Positions 28,537-38,853 of a stretch of 64,000 nucleotides of DNA are shown here, one piece after another. The notes below the pieces were generated by a model that was not told where the DNA came from, did no database searches, and worked only from the letters and a program-made list of their open reading frames with translations. Where the stretch lies: positions 62,001 to 126,000 of the forward strand of contig NZ_JAUOQT010000005.1 in the NCBI RefSeq assembly GCF_030547245.1. The letters are read 5' to 3'. Positions within the stretch are counted from its first letter, which is position 1, and each line of letters starts with the position of its first letter. The DNA comes from Oceanihabitans sp. 2_MG-2023. GTDB lineage: Bacteria > Bacteroidota > Bacteroidia > Flavobacteriales > Flavobacteriaceae. The translations under genes and the position numbers were made by a program.

Positions 28537-29106
28537 TTAGAAAGCGATTTGTTTTCTAATACGACTTAAAGATTGAGGTTCCATTCCTAAAAAAGAAGCG
28601 ATATTGTCAATAGATACATTTAAAGCTAAATTTGGATACTGATTTACAAATTTTAGATAACGCTCTTTTGCTGTTAAAACTTGAAAATCTTTAACACGCT
28701 CTAATTTACAATTCAAATGCGCATTGGTTACATCTTTCACAAATATTGCCCAGAATTTTGTTTCTTTTTGTAAAATGTCAAAATCAGGTTTTGATATTTT
28801 TATAAGGCTACAATCTGTGATAGCCTCATAATAATCTAGAGAAGGTGTTTCAGTCATAAAACTATCTAAAGAAGTGAAGAAATCTTGTTCCGTTACAAGG
28901 TGCTGTACAATAATTTTTCCGTCGATATTTTGATATCCTTTTACAATACCTGTATCTATAAAATAAATGTATCGCTCCACTTTTCCTGCTTCTAAAAGAT
29001 TCGTTTTTGCAGGAATTTTTTCGGAAACGAAATGGTTATTTATTAATTCAATTTCGTTTTGAGTTAAAGTGGTTTTTGATTGTATGTAATTAATTAGATT
29101 TTCCAT
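28537..29106 (-). CDS. Crp/Fnr family transcriptional regulator
   Basis: A 189-residue regulator. Residues about 10-115 are a cyclic-nucleotide-binding beta-roll (NLLEAGKVERYIYFIDTGIVKGY), and the C-terminal segment is a helix-turn-helix (IDNIASFLGMEPQSLSRIRKQIAF), typical of the short Bacteroidota Crp-like proteins. The cAMP-binding arginine signature is not evident, so the ligand is unknown. I take ATG 29106 (MENLINYIQ) and not an upstream in-frame start at 29229, because the extra 41 residues do not fit the family. It probably controls the SDR gene downstream. Confidence 0.85.
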   Translation of the reverse strand: MENLINYIQSKTTLTQNEIELINNHFVSEKIPAKTNLLEAGKVERYIYFIDTGIVKGYQNIDGKIIVQHLVTEQDFFTSLDSFMTETPSLDYYEAITDCSLIKISKPDFDILQKETKFWAIFVKDVTNAHLNCKLERVKDFQVLTAKERYLKFVNQYPNLALNVSIDNIASFLGMEPQSLSRIRKQIAF

Positions 29107-29318
29107 TGTTGTGTTATAATGGTATATAATAATTCTGTAATAAAAAAATGTTTTATAACCAGTCTGGCTAGTCACATATGTTTTTATCAAGCTTGAAACG
29201 AAGTTCGACATTTTTTCTGACAAATTCAAATAACATACGCTTCTAAAACGCCTTAAAACTACTTATTAATTTGACTAAAAATAAAACACTAAAAACGGAA
29301 AATTTCAACTTAAAATCG

Positions 29319-29326
29319 TAAATTTG
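29319..29326 (+). promoter_or_regulatory. -7 promoter box for pyrG
   Basis: TAAATTTG matches TAnnTTTG and lies 20 bp before the pyrG ATG. Confidence 0.55.
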
Positions 29327-29337
29327 CTCGCGTTTAA

Positions 29338-30963
<1,626 letters not shown>

Positions 30964-31066
30964 AGATTAACTAACGTGTCACAATGGCATAAAAATAAAG
31001 TTGGATTACTTTTTGTGTAATTCAATTTCTCTACTTCTCTTTAAGAAAGAAGAAAATAAAAATAGA

Positions 31067-31084
31067 TTACCGCTTTCGCGGAAA
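31067..31084 (+). repeat. Start-proximal hairpin before yidC
   Basis: CCGC pairs with GCGG around the loop TTTC, ending 6-9 bp before the yidC ATG, with flanking TT/AA. The core CGCTTTCGCGGAAA is identical to that of the hairpin at 10015-10028. Confidence 0.6.
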
Positions 31085-31090
31085 ATAAAT

Positions 31091-32992
31091 ATGGAAGAAA
31101 AAAAACTAGACCTTAATTCAATAATAGGATTCATCCTAATATTTGGAATTTTAGTGTACATGATGTACACCAACCAACCATCTCCTGAAGAACTTGAAGC
31201 AGAAGAAAAAGCAAAACTAGAGCAAGTTGAAGCAGAACAAAAAGTAGAAATACAAGACAATACTTTGGTAACAACTGCCAATGATTATTCTGCAGCAACT
31301 GTAACAGATTCTTTACAACTTGTTGCACTAAATAATAAATTAGGCGCTTTTGCTTATGCATCTACTTTGCCATCTGCAACCAATAAAGAAACCTTAGTAG
31401 AAAATGGTGTGCTTTCTTTAAAGTTTAGCAATAAAGGTGGGTATCTTAGTGAGATTAAATTAAAGCCTTTTGTAGATTACGACTCTATTCCAATTTATTT
31501 AGTAAAGGAAAATAATACCGCTTTTAATATTAATTTTAATACTTCCGATAATAGAAATCTTAATACACAAGATCTGTTTTTTGAACCAACTGTTACCAAA
31601 AACGGGGAGAATACAGTAGTTTCTATGAAACTAAAAGTGTCTCCAACACAATTTTTAGAATACCGATATGAGCTGAAACCTAACGATTTTATGGTAGATT
31701 TTACTATTCGATCACAAGGTTTAAGTAGTATTGTAAATGGTTCGCAAAAAATTAATTTAGATTGGAAACTGAAAACGTTTCGTCATGATAAAAGTATCTC
31801 TTATGAAAATAGATATACGCGTTTAACGTACCAACATGAAGAAGATAAAATAGACAAATTAAGCCCTTCAGGTGATGATGAAGAAATTCTTGAAGACGTA
31901 AGCTGGTTATCGTATAGACAACATTTTTTTAGTTCTATATTAGTTTCAGAAAAACCTTTAAAAGAAGTAACTGTCACTTCTAAAAACTTAGTTTTAGATG
32001 AAGAAATTGATACTATTTCTACAAAAATATTTACGACTAAAATGCCATTAGAGTTACAAGCTGGTGAATTTAATCAACCTTTAAAATTCTATTTTGGACC
32101 AACAGATAACAATACACTTAAGAAGTACGATATAGGCTTAGAAGACAGTATTCCTTTTGGATGGGGGATTTTTGGGTGGATTAACCGTTTCCTTTTTGTT
32201 CCGTTATTTTCTATGTTAAGTGGTTTCTTACCATATGGTATCGCTATTGTTGTTATGACCGTTTTAATTAAATTATTACTTTCATTCGTACAATACAAAC
32301 AGTTTTTGTCGCAAGCAAAACTTAAAATTATTAAGCCAGAATTAGATGCTATTAAAGAAAAGTATAAAGACAATAAAATGAAAATCCAACAGGAAACCAT
32401 GGCATTGCAAACCAAAGCAGGAGCAAGTCCTTTAAGTGGTTGTTTGCCAGCTTTAATTCAGCTTCCTGTGTTTTATGCTCTGTTTCAGTTTTTTCCTTCT
32501 GCTTTCGATTTAAGACAAAAAAGTTTTCTTTGGGCAGACGATTTGTCCTCTTATGATGTAGTAGCTGAGCTTCCGTTTCATATTCCTTTTTATGGAGATC
32601 ACGTAAGTTTATTTCCAATATTAGCATCGATAGCTATTTTCTTTTACATGAAAATGACTACAGGACAACAAGTGGCAACGCAACCAACGCAAGAAGGTAT
32701 GCCAGACATGCAAAAAATGATGAAGTATATGATCTACTTCTCTCCATTAATGATGTTATTTTTCTTTAATAACTACGCATCTGGTTTAAGTTTATACTAT
32801 TTTATTTCTAATGTTATTAGTATTGGAATTATGTTAGTAATCAAGAATTATATTTTAGATGAAGATAAAATTCATGCTAAAATTCAAGAAAATAAGAAGA
32901 AGCCTAAAAAACAAGGTAAATTTGCAAAAAAGATGTCCGAAATGATGGAACAGGCTGAAAAGCAAAAACAAGCACAACAAAAAAAGAAGTAA
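31091..32992 (+). CDS. yidC: Membrane protein insertase YidC
   Basis: A 633-residue YidC/Oxa1 insertase. An N-terminal transmembrane helix (SIIGFILIFGILVYMMYTN), a large periplasmic beta domain (about 70-360), and the conserved five-helix core (YGIAIVVMTVLIKLLLSF, SPLSGCLPALIQLPVFYALF, SGLSLYYFISN) are visible, then a very basic C-terminal tail (KKPKKQGKFAKK to KKK) that likely touches ribosomes. It inserts inner membrane proteins alone or with SecYEG. Start ATG 31091 is chosen over an in-frame start 30 codons upstream, which would translate through the leader hairpin. Confidence 0.96.
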   Translation: MEEKKLDLNSIIGFILIFGILVYMMYTNQPSPEELEAEEKAKLEQVEAEQKVEIQDNTLVTTANDYSAATVTDSLQLVALNNKLGAFAYASTLPSATNKETLVENGVLSLKFSNKGGYLSEIKLKPFVDYDSIPIYLVKENNTAFNINFNTSDNRNLNTQDLFFEPTVTKNGENTVVSMKLKVSPTQFLEYRYELKPNDFMVDFTIRSQGLSSIVNGSQKINLDWKLKTFRHDKSISYENRYTRLTYQHEEDKIDKLSPSGDDEEILEDVSWLSYRQHFFSSILVSEKPLKEVTVTSKNLVLDEEIDTISTKIFTTKMPLELQAGEFNQPLKFYFGPTDNNTLKKYDIGLEDSIPFGWGIFGWINRFLFVPLFSMLSGFLPYGIAIVVMTVLIKLLLSFVQYKQFLSQAKLKIIKPELDAIKEKYKDNKMKIQQETMALQTKAGASPLSGCLPALIQLPVFYALFQFFPSAFDLRQKSFLWADDLSSYDVVAELPFHIPFYGDHVSLFPILASIAIFFYMKMTTGQQVATQPTQEGMPDMQKMMKYMIYFSPLMMLFFFNNYASGLSLYYFISNVISIGIMLVIKNYILDEDKIHAKIQENKKKPKKQGKFAKKMSEMMEQAEKQKQAQQKKK

Positions 32993-33012
32993 TCGCCTTC
33001 TTTTATAAAATG

Positions 33013-33049
33013 AAAGCTGCTAATTGTTTTTAACTTTGGCAGCTTTTTT
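33013..33049 (+). terminator. Terminator after yidC
   Basis: AAAGCTGC pairs with GCAGCTTT around an 18-base loop, then a T run, 20 bp past the yidC stop. Confidence 0.65.
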
Positions 33050-33089
33050 GTTATAACAATTTTAGCTTTAAAAAAACGTTATTTAAATT

Positions 33090-33788
33090 ATGAAAAATAT
33101 ACTATTCCTTTTTGTTTTTTTACTACCAATTTTTGCTTCTGCGCAAGATGTAAACCTATTGGATGCTAACGGTAAGCGTCATGGTGTTTGGAAAAAGAAT
33201 TTTGATAATACAAAAGTTTTACGATACCAAGGCACGTTTTTTCATGGTAAAGAAATTGGTGAATTTAAGTTTTATAAAAATGTAAATGGTAAAGCAGTTT
33301 TAGCAGCCAATAAACAATTTAACAAAGACAATAATATCGCACAAGTTTCTTTTTATGCTTCTACAGGAAAACTAATTAGTGAGGGCCAAATGAATGGTAA
33401 ATTATATATTGGTACTTGGACTTACTATCAAAACAAAACAAAAAACATATTAAGTAAAGATACCTATAATGATAAAGGGGAATTGCATGGAGAGCGTTTG
33501 GTGTATTATGACGATGGTGTTTTAGCGCAAACAGAAACATACGTAAACGGGAAACTTCATGGTCCTTCTATTTGGTACACCGAAAAAAGTGTTGTTGTAA
33601 AAAAATATGTTTACGATCAAGGAGAATTACATGGTCCAGCAACTTTTTTCGATAAAGATGGAGTTCTTATTTTAGAAGGGCAGTACCAAAGAGATAGAAA
33701 GCATGGCCTTTGGAAATACTATGAAAATGGAAAACTTGTTAAAGAGAAAGATTTTACCAGAAAGAGTAATAATCCATACAAACGATAA
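33090..33788 (+). CDS. Exported MORN-variant (YwqK-like) repeat protein
   Basis: A 232-residue protein with a signal peptide (1-18, ASAQ) and about six MORN-type or YwqK-like repeats of roughly 22 residues: GKRHGVWKKNF, GKEIGEFKFY, GTWTYYQN, GELHGERLVYY, GKLHGPSIWY, GELHGPATFF, KHGLWKYYENGK. Databases often label such proteins as YwqK-type antitoxins, but nothing here supports a toxin-antitoxin role. It is probably periplasmic or outer-membrane associated. It is a single gene between two terminators. Confidence 0.8.
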   Translation: MKNILFLFVFLLPIFASAQDVNLLDANGKRHGVWKKNFDNTKVLRYQGTFFHGKEIGEFKFYKNVNGKAVLAANKQFNKDNNIAQVSFYASTGKLISEGQMNGKLYIGTWTYYQNKTKNILSKDTYNDKGELHGERLVYYDDGVLAQTETYVNGKLHGPSIWYTEKSVVVKKYVYDQGELHGPATFFDKDGVLILEGQYQRDRKHGLWKYYENGKLVKEKDFTRKSNNPYKR

Positions 33789-33809
33789 GTTGAAATAGGT
33801 GCAAAATAT

Positions 33810-33840
33810 AAGCTCCTTACTTTCGTAAGGAGCTTTTTTA
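33810..33840 (+). terminator. Strong terminator after the MORN-repeat gene
   Basis: A perfect 11-bp stem, AAGCTCCTTAC paired with GTAAGGAGCTT, closed by a TTTC loop and followed by TTTTA. Confidence 0.9.
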
Positions 33841-34021
33841 GGTAGTCATTCTTGTTATGAGTAAGCTATTAATCAATCTAAATGAAAGGGGTTACCTAAA
33901 ATTGTAATGCTAAACTATAAAAAAAAAGAATATCTCTTTAGTTTTTATTTGTTTTTTCGACTAAATACATACCCTTTTAATAAAGCATTATAATTAAATA
34001 CCATTCAAAATTTTTTATTTG
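33841..34021. other. AT-rich intergenic stretch with no gene seen
   Basis: Part of the 328-bp gap between the MORN-repeat gene and mnmA. I see no ORF above 20 codons with gene-like features, no RNA gene and no clear repeat. The right end holds the -7 box and the short leader ORF of mnmA, listed separately. Confidence 0.5.
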
Positions 34022-34029
34022 TAATTTTG
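34022..34029 (+). promoter_or_regulatory. -7 promoter box upstream of the mnmA leader ORF
   Basis: TAATTTTG matches TAnnTTTG and ends 4 bp before the ATG of a 28-codon ORF that runs into mnmA. Transcription would start at or near that ATG. Confidence 0.5.
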
Positions 34030-34033
34030 CAAC

Positions 34034-34120
34034 ATGAGATTAATTCTTAAATACAACGGTTTTAATAATTTCAGTTTTGATGAATTACATCTGATAAATA
34101 ATACAAAAAATAACAGATGA
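34034..34120 (+). CDS. Possible 28-codon leader ORF overlapping mnmA
   Basis: ATG 34034 opens a 28-codon frame ([23 protein letters not shown] and on) that ends at TGA 34118-34120, overlapping the mnmA ATG in an ATGA arrangement. Such an overlap normally means translational coupling. The ORF directly follows a -7 box. There is no recognisable domain. It may be a regulatory leader peptide, or chance in AT-rich DNA; only the overlap and promoter position support it. Confidence 0.35.
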   Translation: MRLILKYNGFNNFSFDELHLINNTKNNR

Positions 34121-35304
34121 AAAGAGTAATAGTAGGACTTTCAGGCGGAGTAGATTCAAGCGTAGCTGCATACTTATTAAAAGAGCAAGGTTATGAAGTA
34201 ATAGGCTTGTTTATGAAAAACTGGCATGATGATACCGTAACTATTTCTAATGAGTGCCCTTGGTTAGATGATAGTAATGATGCAATGTTGGTTGCAGATA
34301 AATTAGGCATTCCTTTTCAAACCGTAGATTTAAGTGAACAATATAAAGAACGTATAGTAGATTATATGTTTCATGAATATGAAAAAGGAAGAACACCAAA
34401 TCCAGATGTGCTTTGCAATAGAGAAATTAAGTTCGATGTGTTCATGAAGATTGCTTTAGAACTCGGAGCAGATTATGTTGCTACTGGTCATTATTGCAGA
34501 AAAGGCACTATAGAAAAAGAAGGCAAAGAGACCTATCAATTGCTTGCTGGAGCAGATGGTAATAAAGATCAATCGTACTTTTTATGTCAATTATCACAAG
34601 ACCAATTGGCAAAAGCATTATTTCCTATTGGTGAATTACAAAAGCCAGAAGTAAGAAAAATTGCTGCCGAACAAGATTTAATTACAGCAGATAAAAAAGA
34701 CTCTCAAGGATTGTGTTTTATTGGTAAAGTGCGTCTTCCAGATTTTTTGCAACAGCAATTAAAACCTAAAGAGGGTGTTATTGTTGAAATTCCAGAAAAC
34801 AATCCTTCTTTTCATACAACAGCACCTAGCTTTTCTAATAAAAAAGAAGAACTAATATACTTGTCTGAAAAAACAAACTTCAAGGTACAAGATGGTAAAG
34901 TTGTTGGGAAACATCAAGGAGCACATTATTTCACAAAAGGACAGCGTAAAGGATTGGCTGTTGGGGGGACAATAGAACCTCTATTTGTTATTGATACAGA
35001 TGTTAACGATAATGTAATTTACACAGGGCAAGGTAAAAACCATCCTGGTTTATATAAAAAAGCGCTTTTTGTAGCTAAAGAAGAAATCCATTGGGTTCGC
35101 GAAGATTTAGCGTTACAAGTTGATGAAAGCATGCAGGTATTAGCAAGAATAAGATATCGTCAAGATTTGCAAAGAGCGACCTTACACCAAGTAAATTCTG
35201 GAATGTATGTAGAGTTTGAAGAAGCACAATCTGCCATTCAAGAAGGTCAATTTGTGGCTTGGTATCATGACGATGAACTTTTGGGTTCTGGGGTAATTTC
35301 ATAA
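34117..35304 (+). CDS. mnmA: tRNA-specific 2-thiouridylase MnmA
   Basis: A 395-residue enzyme that makes 2-thiouridine at position 34 of Lys, Glu and Gln tRNAs. The PP-loop [15 protein letters not shown] is at the N-terminus. Catalytic cysteines lie in [12 protein letters not shown] and [10 protein letters not shown]. The RNA-binding and C-terminal beta-barrel regions are present ([19 protein letters not shown]). Length is slightly above the usual 360-380 because of an insert around residues 225-260. Its ATG overlaps the stop of a short leader ORF. Confidence 0.96.
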   Translation: MKRVIVGLSGGVDSSVAAYLLKEQGYEVIGLFMKNWHDDTVTISNECPWLDDSNDAMLVADKLGIPFQTVDLSEQYKERIVDYMFHEYEKGRTPNPDVLCNREIKFDVFMKIALELGADYVATGHYCRKGTIEKEGKETYQLLAGADGNKDQSYFLCQLSQDQLAKALFPIGELQKPEVRKIAAEQDLITADKKDSQGLCFIGKVRLPDFLQQQLKPKEGVIVEIPENNPSFHTTAPSFSNKKEELIYLSEKTNFKVQDGKVVGKHQGAHYFTKGQRKGLAVGGTIEPLFVIDTDVNDNVIYTGQGKNHPGLYKKALFVAKEEIHWVREDLALQVDESMQVLARIRYRQDLQRATLHQVNSGMYVEFEEAQSAIQEGQFVAWYHDDELLGSGVIS

Positions 35305-35320
35305 TTATCATTTTCATATA

Positions 35321-35370
35321 ATGTGAGTTCGAGAGAAATTGTTTTACAATTTTATATCGAGAATATTTCA
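35321..35370 (+). repeat. Possible degenerate flavobacterial GTTCGAG/TATCGAGA repeat
   Basis: GTGAGTTCGAGAGA (35323) and TATATCGAGAATA (35353) flank a small inverted ATTGTTTTACAAT. I recall similar GTTCGAG ... TATCGAGAA elements scattered in Flavobacteriaceae genomes, but only one copy is in this window, so the call rests on memory. Confidence 0.3.
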
Positions 35371-35461
35371 ATTGCCAAATTGCAATCAAATCCGTAAATT
35401 TCAAATTCGAAACTAAATATCATACTTAGCCTGTCGAAGCATCTCTAATAAAATCAATAAA

Positions 35462-36403
35462 ATGCAAAATAGAATCACGAAACTTTTTCATATAAAACAT
35501 CCAATTATTCAAGCTGGGATGATCTGGAATTCTGGTTGGAAACTAGCCGCAGCAGCAAGTAATTCTGGAGTATTAGGACTTATTGGAGCAGGGAGTATGT
35601 ATCCAGATGTTTTAAGAGAACATATTCAGAAATGCAAAAAAGCAACCAATAAGCCTTTTGGTGTAAACGTACCAATGTTATATCCTAACATTGAAGAAAT
35701 CATGAATATTATTGTAGAAGAAGGTGTAAAAATTGTATTCACTTCAGCAGGAAACCCAAAAACGTGGACCAATTGGTTGCAAGAAAAAGGTGTTACTGTG
35801 GTACATGTAGTAAGTAGTGTAAAGTTTGCATTAAAAGCACAAGATGCAGGTGTAGATGCTATTGTAGCAGAAGGTTTTGAAGCTGGAGGACATAACGGAA
35901 GAGACGAAACTACAACACTCACATTAATTCCAATGGTTAAAGAACAGTTACAAATACCATTAATTGCTGCAGGAGGAATTGCTACAGGACAAGCCATGTT
36001 AGCAACTATGGTTCTTGGTGCAGATGGGGTGCAAGTAGGTAGCAGGTTTGTTGCTAGTGAAGAAAGTTCGGCACATCAAGCATTTAAAAAAGTGGTTGTT
36101 GATGCTAAAGAAGGAGATACGCAACTTACTTTAAAAGAATTAGCTCCAGTACGTTTGATAAAAAATAAGTTTTATAACGAATTACAAGAGCTATACAAAA
36201 GCTCACCATCACCAGAACAGCTGAAAGAATTACTCGGTAGAGCAAGAGCAAAACGTGGTATGTTTGAAGGTGATTTAGAGGATGGTGAATTAGAAATCGG
36301 ACAAATAGCAGGACTTATTCACGACATTAAACCTGTTGCGCAAATTGTGGAAGATATGGTACAGGAGTTTGAAAATGCGAAGGATAGAATATCCAGTTTA
36401 TAA
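35462..36403 (+). CDS. Nitronate monooxygenase / FabK-like flavoprotein
   Basis: A 313-residue FMN-binding TIM-barrel protein. Features include the N-terminal HPIIQAGMIWNSGWKLAAAASNSG, IVAEGFEAGGHNGRDETTTL with the active-site His, IAAGGIATGQAM and LGADGVQVGSRFVASEE (phosphate-binding loop). The family covers 2-nitropropane dioxygenases and FabK-type enoyl-ACP reductases. Length fits both. I cannot choose between them; FabK usually lies among fatty acid genes, which are absent here, so nitronate monooxygenase is a little more likely. Confidence 0.8.
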   Translation: MQNRITKLFHIKHPIIQAGMIWNSGWKLAAAASNSGVLGLIGAGSMYPDVLREHIQKCKKATNKPFGVNVPMLYPNIEEIMNIIVEEGVKIVFTSAGNPKTWTNWLQEKGVTVVHVVSSVKFALKAQDAGVDAIVAEGFEAGGHNGRDETTTLTLIPMVKEQLQIPLIAAGGIATGQAMLATMVLGADGVQVGSRFVASEESSAHQAFKKVVVDAKEGDTQLTLKELAPVRLIKNKFYNELQELYKSSPSPEQLKELLGRARAKRGMFEGDLEDGELEIGQIAGLIHDIKPVAQIVEDMVQEFENAKDRISSL

Positions 36404-36453
36404 ATGGTAAAATAAAATTCGCATAACCAAAACCGAAGCATTACTTTTACCAA

Positions 36454-37839
36454 ATGGTTTTAAGTAAATACACCAAAGAATTTAAATACAACTGGAAGCT
36501 TGCAGCACCTGTAATGCTAGGTATGCTTGGTCATACCTTTGTGCAGTTTATAGATAATATTATGGTTGGCCAATTAGGTACTGCAGAATTAGCTGCTGTA
36601 TCTCTTGGTAATAGTTTTATTTTTATTGCAATGTCTTTAGGTATTGGTTTTAGTACAGCAATTACACCTTTGGTGGCAGAAGCAGATACTGCAAACGATT
36701 TTAAACAAGGAAAATCGGCTTTCAAACATGGTTTGTTTTTGTGTACGGTTTTGGGAATTTCCCTTTTCTTTTTAGTATATTTTGCTAAACCGCTTATGTA
36801 CTTAATGCAACAACCAGAAGAGGTTGTTGCTTTTGCAATTCCGTATTTAGATTTGGTGGCGTTTTCTTTAATTCCGTTAATTATTTTTCAAGCTTTTAAG
36901 CAATTTAGTGATGGTTTATCTATGACTAAATACCCAATGTATGCAACCATTTTAGCAAATGTTATTAATGTAGTTTTAAACTATCTGCTTATTTTTGGAA
37001 CTTTTGGTTTTCCAGAATTAGGTATTATTGGTGCTGCTTATGGTACTTTGGCTTCGCGAATTGTCATGGTTGTTTATTTGTGGTGGTTATTAAAAGGAAA
37101 AGAAAAATCTAAAAACTATGTAACTAATATTAAGTTTTTTGTGCTAGAAAGTAGCATGATAAAAAAACTGATAAGTTTAGGAGCGCCAAGTGCCATGCAA
37201 ATGTTTTTTGAAGTAGCCATTTTTACTGCAGCCATTTGGTTAAGTGGTTTGTTAGGTAAGAATCCGCAAGCAGCAAACCAGATTGCTTTAAATTTAAGCT
37301 CGATGACCTTTATGGTTGCTATGGGTTTAAGTGTTGCATCGATGGTTCGTGTTGGTAATCAAAAAGGGCTTAAAAATTATGTCGAGTTGCGCAGAATTGC
37401 TTTTTCATTATTTTTATTAGGAACAATATTTGCTAGCTGTTTTGCTTTATTGTTTTTTGTGTTTCATAACCAACTACCTAAGTTATATGTAGATTTTGAC
37501 GATGCCAAAAACCTTGTAGATAATACGGAAGTAGTTGCAATAGCATCTAAGTTAATGCTTGCAGCTGCTATTTTTCAAATAAGCGATAGTCTTCAAGTTG
37601 TTGTACTTGGAGCTTTACGTGGTTTGCAAGATGTGAAAATTCCAACCATTATTACTTTTGTTTCGTATTGGCTTGTTGGTTTTCCAATTAGTTGGTTTTT
37701 AGGAAAAGAGGACGCCTACGCTAGTTTTGGCATTTGGTTAGGTTTACTAGCAGGACTAACAACTGCATCTATATTATTGTATATTCGTTTTAACTATCTA
37801 ACAAAAAAATTAATTCATTCAAAACATGGAACTACCTAA
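36454..37839 (+). CDS. MATE family efflux transporter (NorM-like)
   Basis: A 461-residue multidrug and toxic compound extrusion protein with 12 predicted transmembrane helices in two homologous halves. The N-terminal half has PVMLGMLGHTFVQFIDNIMVGQLGTAELAAVSLGNS, the classic MATE start; the second half has GAPSAMQMFFEVAIFT. Such proteins export cationic compounds using sodium or proton gradients. The 3' end overlaps the next small gene by 14 bp. Confidence 0.92.
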   Translation: MVLSKYTKEFKYNWKLAAPVMLGMLGHTFVQFIDNIMVGQLGTAELAAVSLGNSFIFIAMSLGIGFSTAITPLVAEADTANDFKQGKSAFKHGLFLCTVLGISLFFLVYFAKPLMYLMQQPEEVVAFAIPYLDLVAFSLIPLIIFQAFKQFSDGLSMTKYPMYATILANVINVVLNYLLIFGTFGFPELGIIGAAYGTLASRIVMVVYLWWLLKGKEKSKNYVTNIKFFVLESSMIKKLISLGAPSAMQMFFEVAIFTAAIWLSGLLGKNPQAANQIALNLSSMTFMVAMGLSVASMVRVGNQKGLKNYVELRRIAFSLFLLGTIFASCFALLFFVFHNQLPKLYVDFDDAKNLVDNTEVVAIASKLMLAAAIFQISDSLQVVVLGALRGLQDVKIPTIITFVSYWLVGFPISWFLGKEDAYASFGIWLGLLAGLTTASILLYIRFNYLTKKLIHSKHGTT

Positions 37840-38053
37840 ATTTATTCTTGGCGACAACACAGATCATCCAAACGCTATTTTTGTTATTCATACTGAATTT
37901 CCTATGTTTATAATAAACTTGGAAGATGATGAAGTAGAATGGTTAGAAGATTTTGATCAGCATGACCAAAAAGAATTAGAACTAGAAACCGAAAATTTAA
38001 TTAAAGAAGCAACAGCTTTTTACGATAGAGAAGTAGAACGTTACGAAGATTAA
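37826..38053 (+). CDS. Small acidic conserved protein, unknown function
   Basis: A 75-residue, very acidic protein (about 24 Asp/Glu) with no membrane segment. It begins MELPKFILGDNTDHPNAIFVIHTEFPMFIINL and continues with WLEDFDQHD and a charged helix. I do not recognise a named domain, but the start pattern looks like small proteins found throughout Flavobacteriaceae. Its ATG lies within the last 14 bp of the MATE gene, so they are coupled. A GCGTTA repeat element follows 2 bp after the stop and supplies a terminator hairpin. Confidence 0.7.
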   Translation: MELPKFILGDNTDHPNAIFVIHTEFPMFIINLEDDEVEWLEDFDQHDQKELELETENLIKEATAFYDREVERYED

Positions 38054-38055
38054 TT

Positions 38056-38180
38056 GCGTTAAGGATTGAAGTGGAAATCCTTTTTTATTTTTCTTAAAAA
38101 AGATTGCAACGTAAAGCCTGACTTTTTGCAATAGGAAAGCTATTCTATACCTGCGGAGTTTTGTTGTAAAAAGTAACGCC
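38056..38180 (+). repeat. Dispersed intergenic element (GCGTTA family), copy C
   Basis: Perfect 6-bp terminal inverted repeats GCGTTA (38056) and TAACGC (38174-38179) enclose 125 bp. The first 75 bp are the reverse complement of copy B (24455-24529) with about three mismatches. Internal hairpins: AAGGATT/AATCCTT (38061-38082) and AATAG/CTATT (38130-38145). It fills the gap between the acidic protein gene and the PAP2 gene. Confidence 0.85.
38061..38090 (+). terminator. Terminator-like hairpin inside repeat copy C
   Basis: AAGGATT pairs with AATCCTT across an eight-base loop and is followed by TTTTATTTTT. It lies 8 bp after the stop of the acidic protein gene, so the repeat element appears to provide the terminator. 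Confidence 0.5.
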
Positions 38181-38194
38181 CAAAAACATTAAAA

Positions 38195-38773
38195 ATGCTA
38201 GATCAACTAATACAATACGATAAAGAATTATTTTTATTCTTGAATAATTTAGGAACACCTACTTGGGATGCATTTTGGTTATTAGTTACCAACAAGCTTA
38301 CTTTTATTCCATTATATGCTTTCTTATTGTTTTTAATTTACAAACGATTTGGACTAAAAACGTTAGTGTTTTCTGTTTTGATAATTGTGTTTATGGTTAC
38401 TTTTACAGACCAAATAACCAACCTTTTTAAAGATGGATTTAAAAGGTTAAGGCCTTGCAGACAAGAAGGAGTAATGGAGCAAATGCGTTTTATAGCAGTG
38501 CGTTGTGGTAAGTATGGTTTCTTTTCTGGGCATTCTTCTAATACTATGGCAGCTGCTGTTTTTACTGGTTTATTTTTAAGACCTTATTATAAAAAATTAA
38601 TTTTTATTCTGCTTTTTTGGAGTGCAACGGTAGCGTATAGTAGAATTTATGTTGGTGTGCATTATCCTTTAGACGTTTTTTGTGGAATGACCTTTGGAGC
38701 GCTTTCTGGTTTTATGTTTTATAAAATACTGAATTATGTGATTCAGCGTTATGTAGTACAGCAAGAGGCCTAA
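38195..38773 (+). CDS. PAP2 family membrane phosphatase
   Basis: A 192-residue membrane phosphatase with about five transmembrane helices. The three PAP2 motifs are present: KDGFKRLRPCR (K-x6-RP), FFSGHSSNTMA (catalytic-cycle His) and SRIYVGVHYPLDVFCG (nucleophile His, Asp). Likely substrates are undecaprenyl pyrophosphate, phosphatidate or lipid A phosphates. It lies near the ArnT-like glycolipid genes, which would suit a polyprenyl or lipid A role, but the link is positional only. Confidence 0.88.
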   Translation: MLDQLIQYDKELFLFLNNLGTPTWDAFWLLVTNKLTFIPLYAFLLFLIYKRFGLKTLVFSVLIIVFMVTFTDQITNLFKDGFKRLRPCRQEGVMEQMRFIAVRCGKYGFFSGHSSNTMAAAVFTGLFLRPYYKKLIFILLFWSATVAYSRIYVGVHYPLDVFCGMTFGALSGFMFYKILNYVIQRYVVQQEA

Positions 38774-38853
38774 AAAAATCTAACTGTTTATAATAGTTTC
38801 TATTTAATGCGTTATTACTCTTAGATTGATAATTAGATATATAAACGAAATTA

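Noticed and set aside
29107-29229. N-terminal extension of the Crp-like regulator
   Set aside because: The 41 added residues show no similarity to the family and would start within an AT-rich leader region.
31001-31090. N-terminal extension of YidC
   Set aside because: It would require translating through the leader hairpin, and the extra residues lack the usual YidC first helix, which begins after ATG 31091.
33090-33788. Calling the MORN-repeat protein an antitoxin because of its YwqK-like similarity
   Set aside because: No toxin gene is adjacent and the protein has a signal peptide, so the label is not supported.
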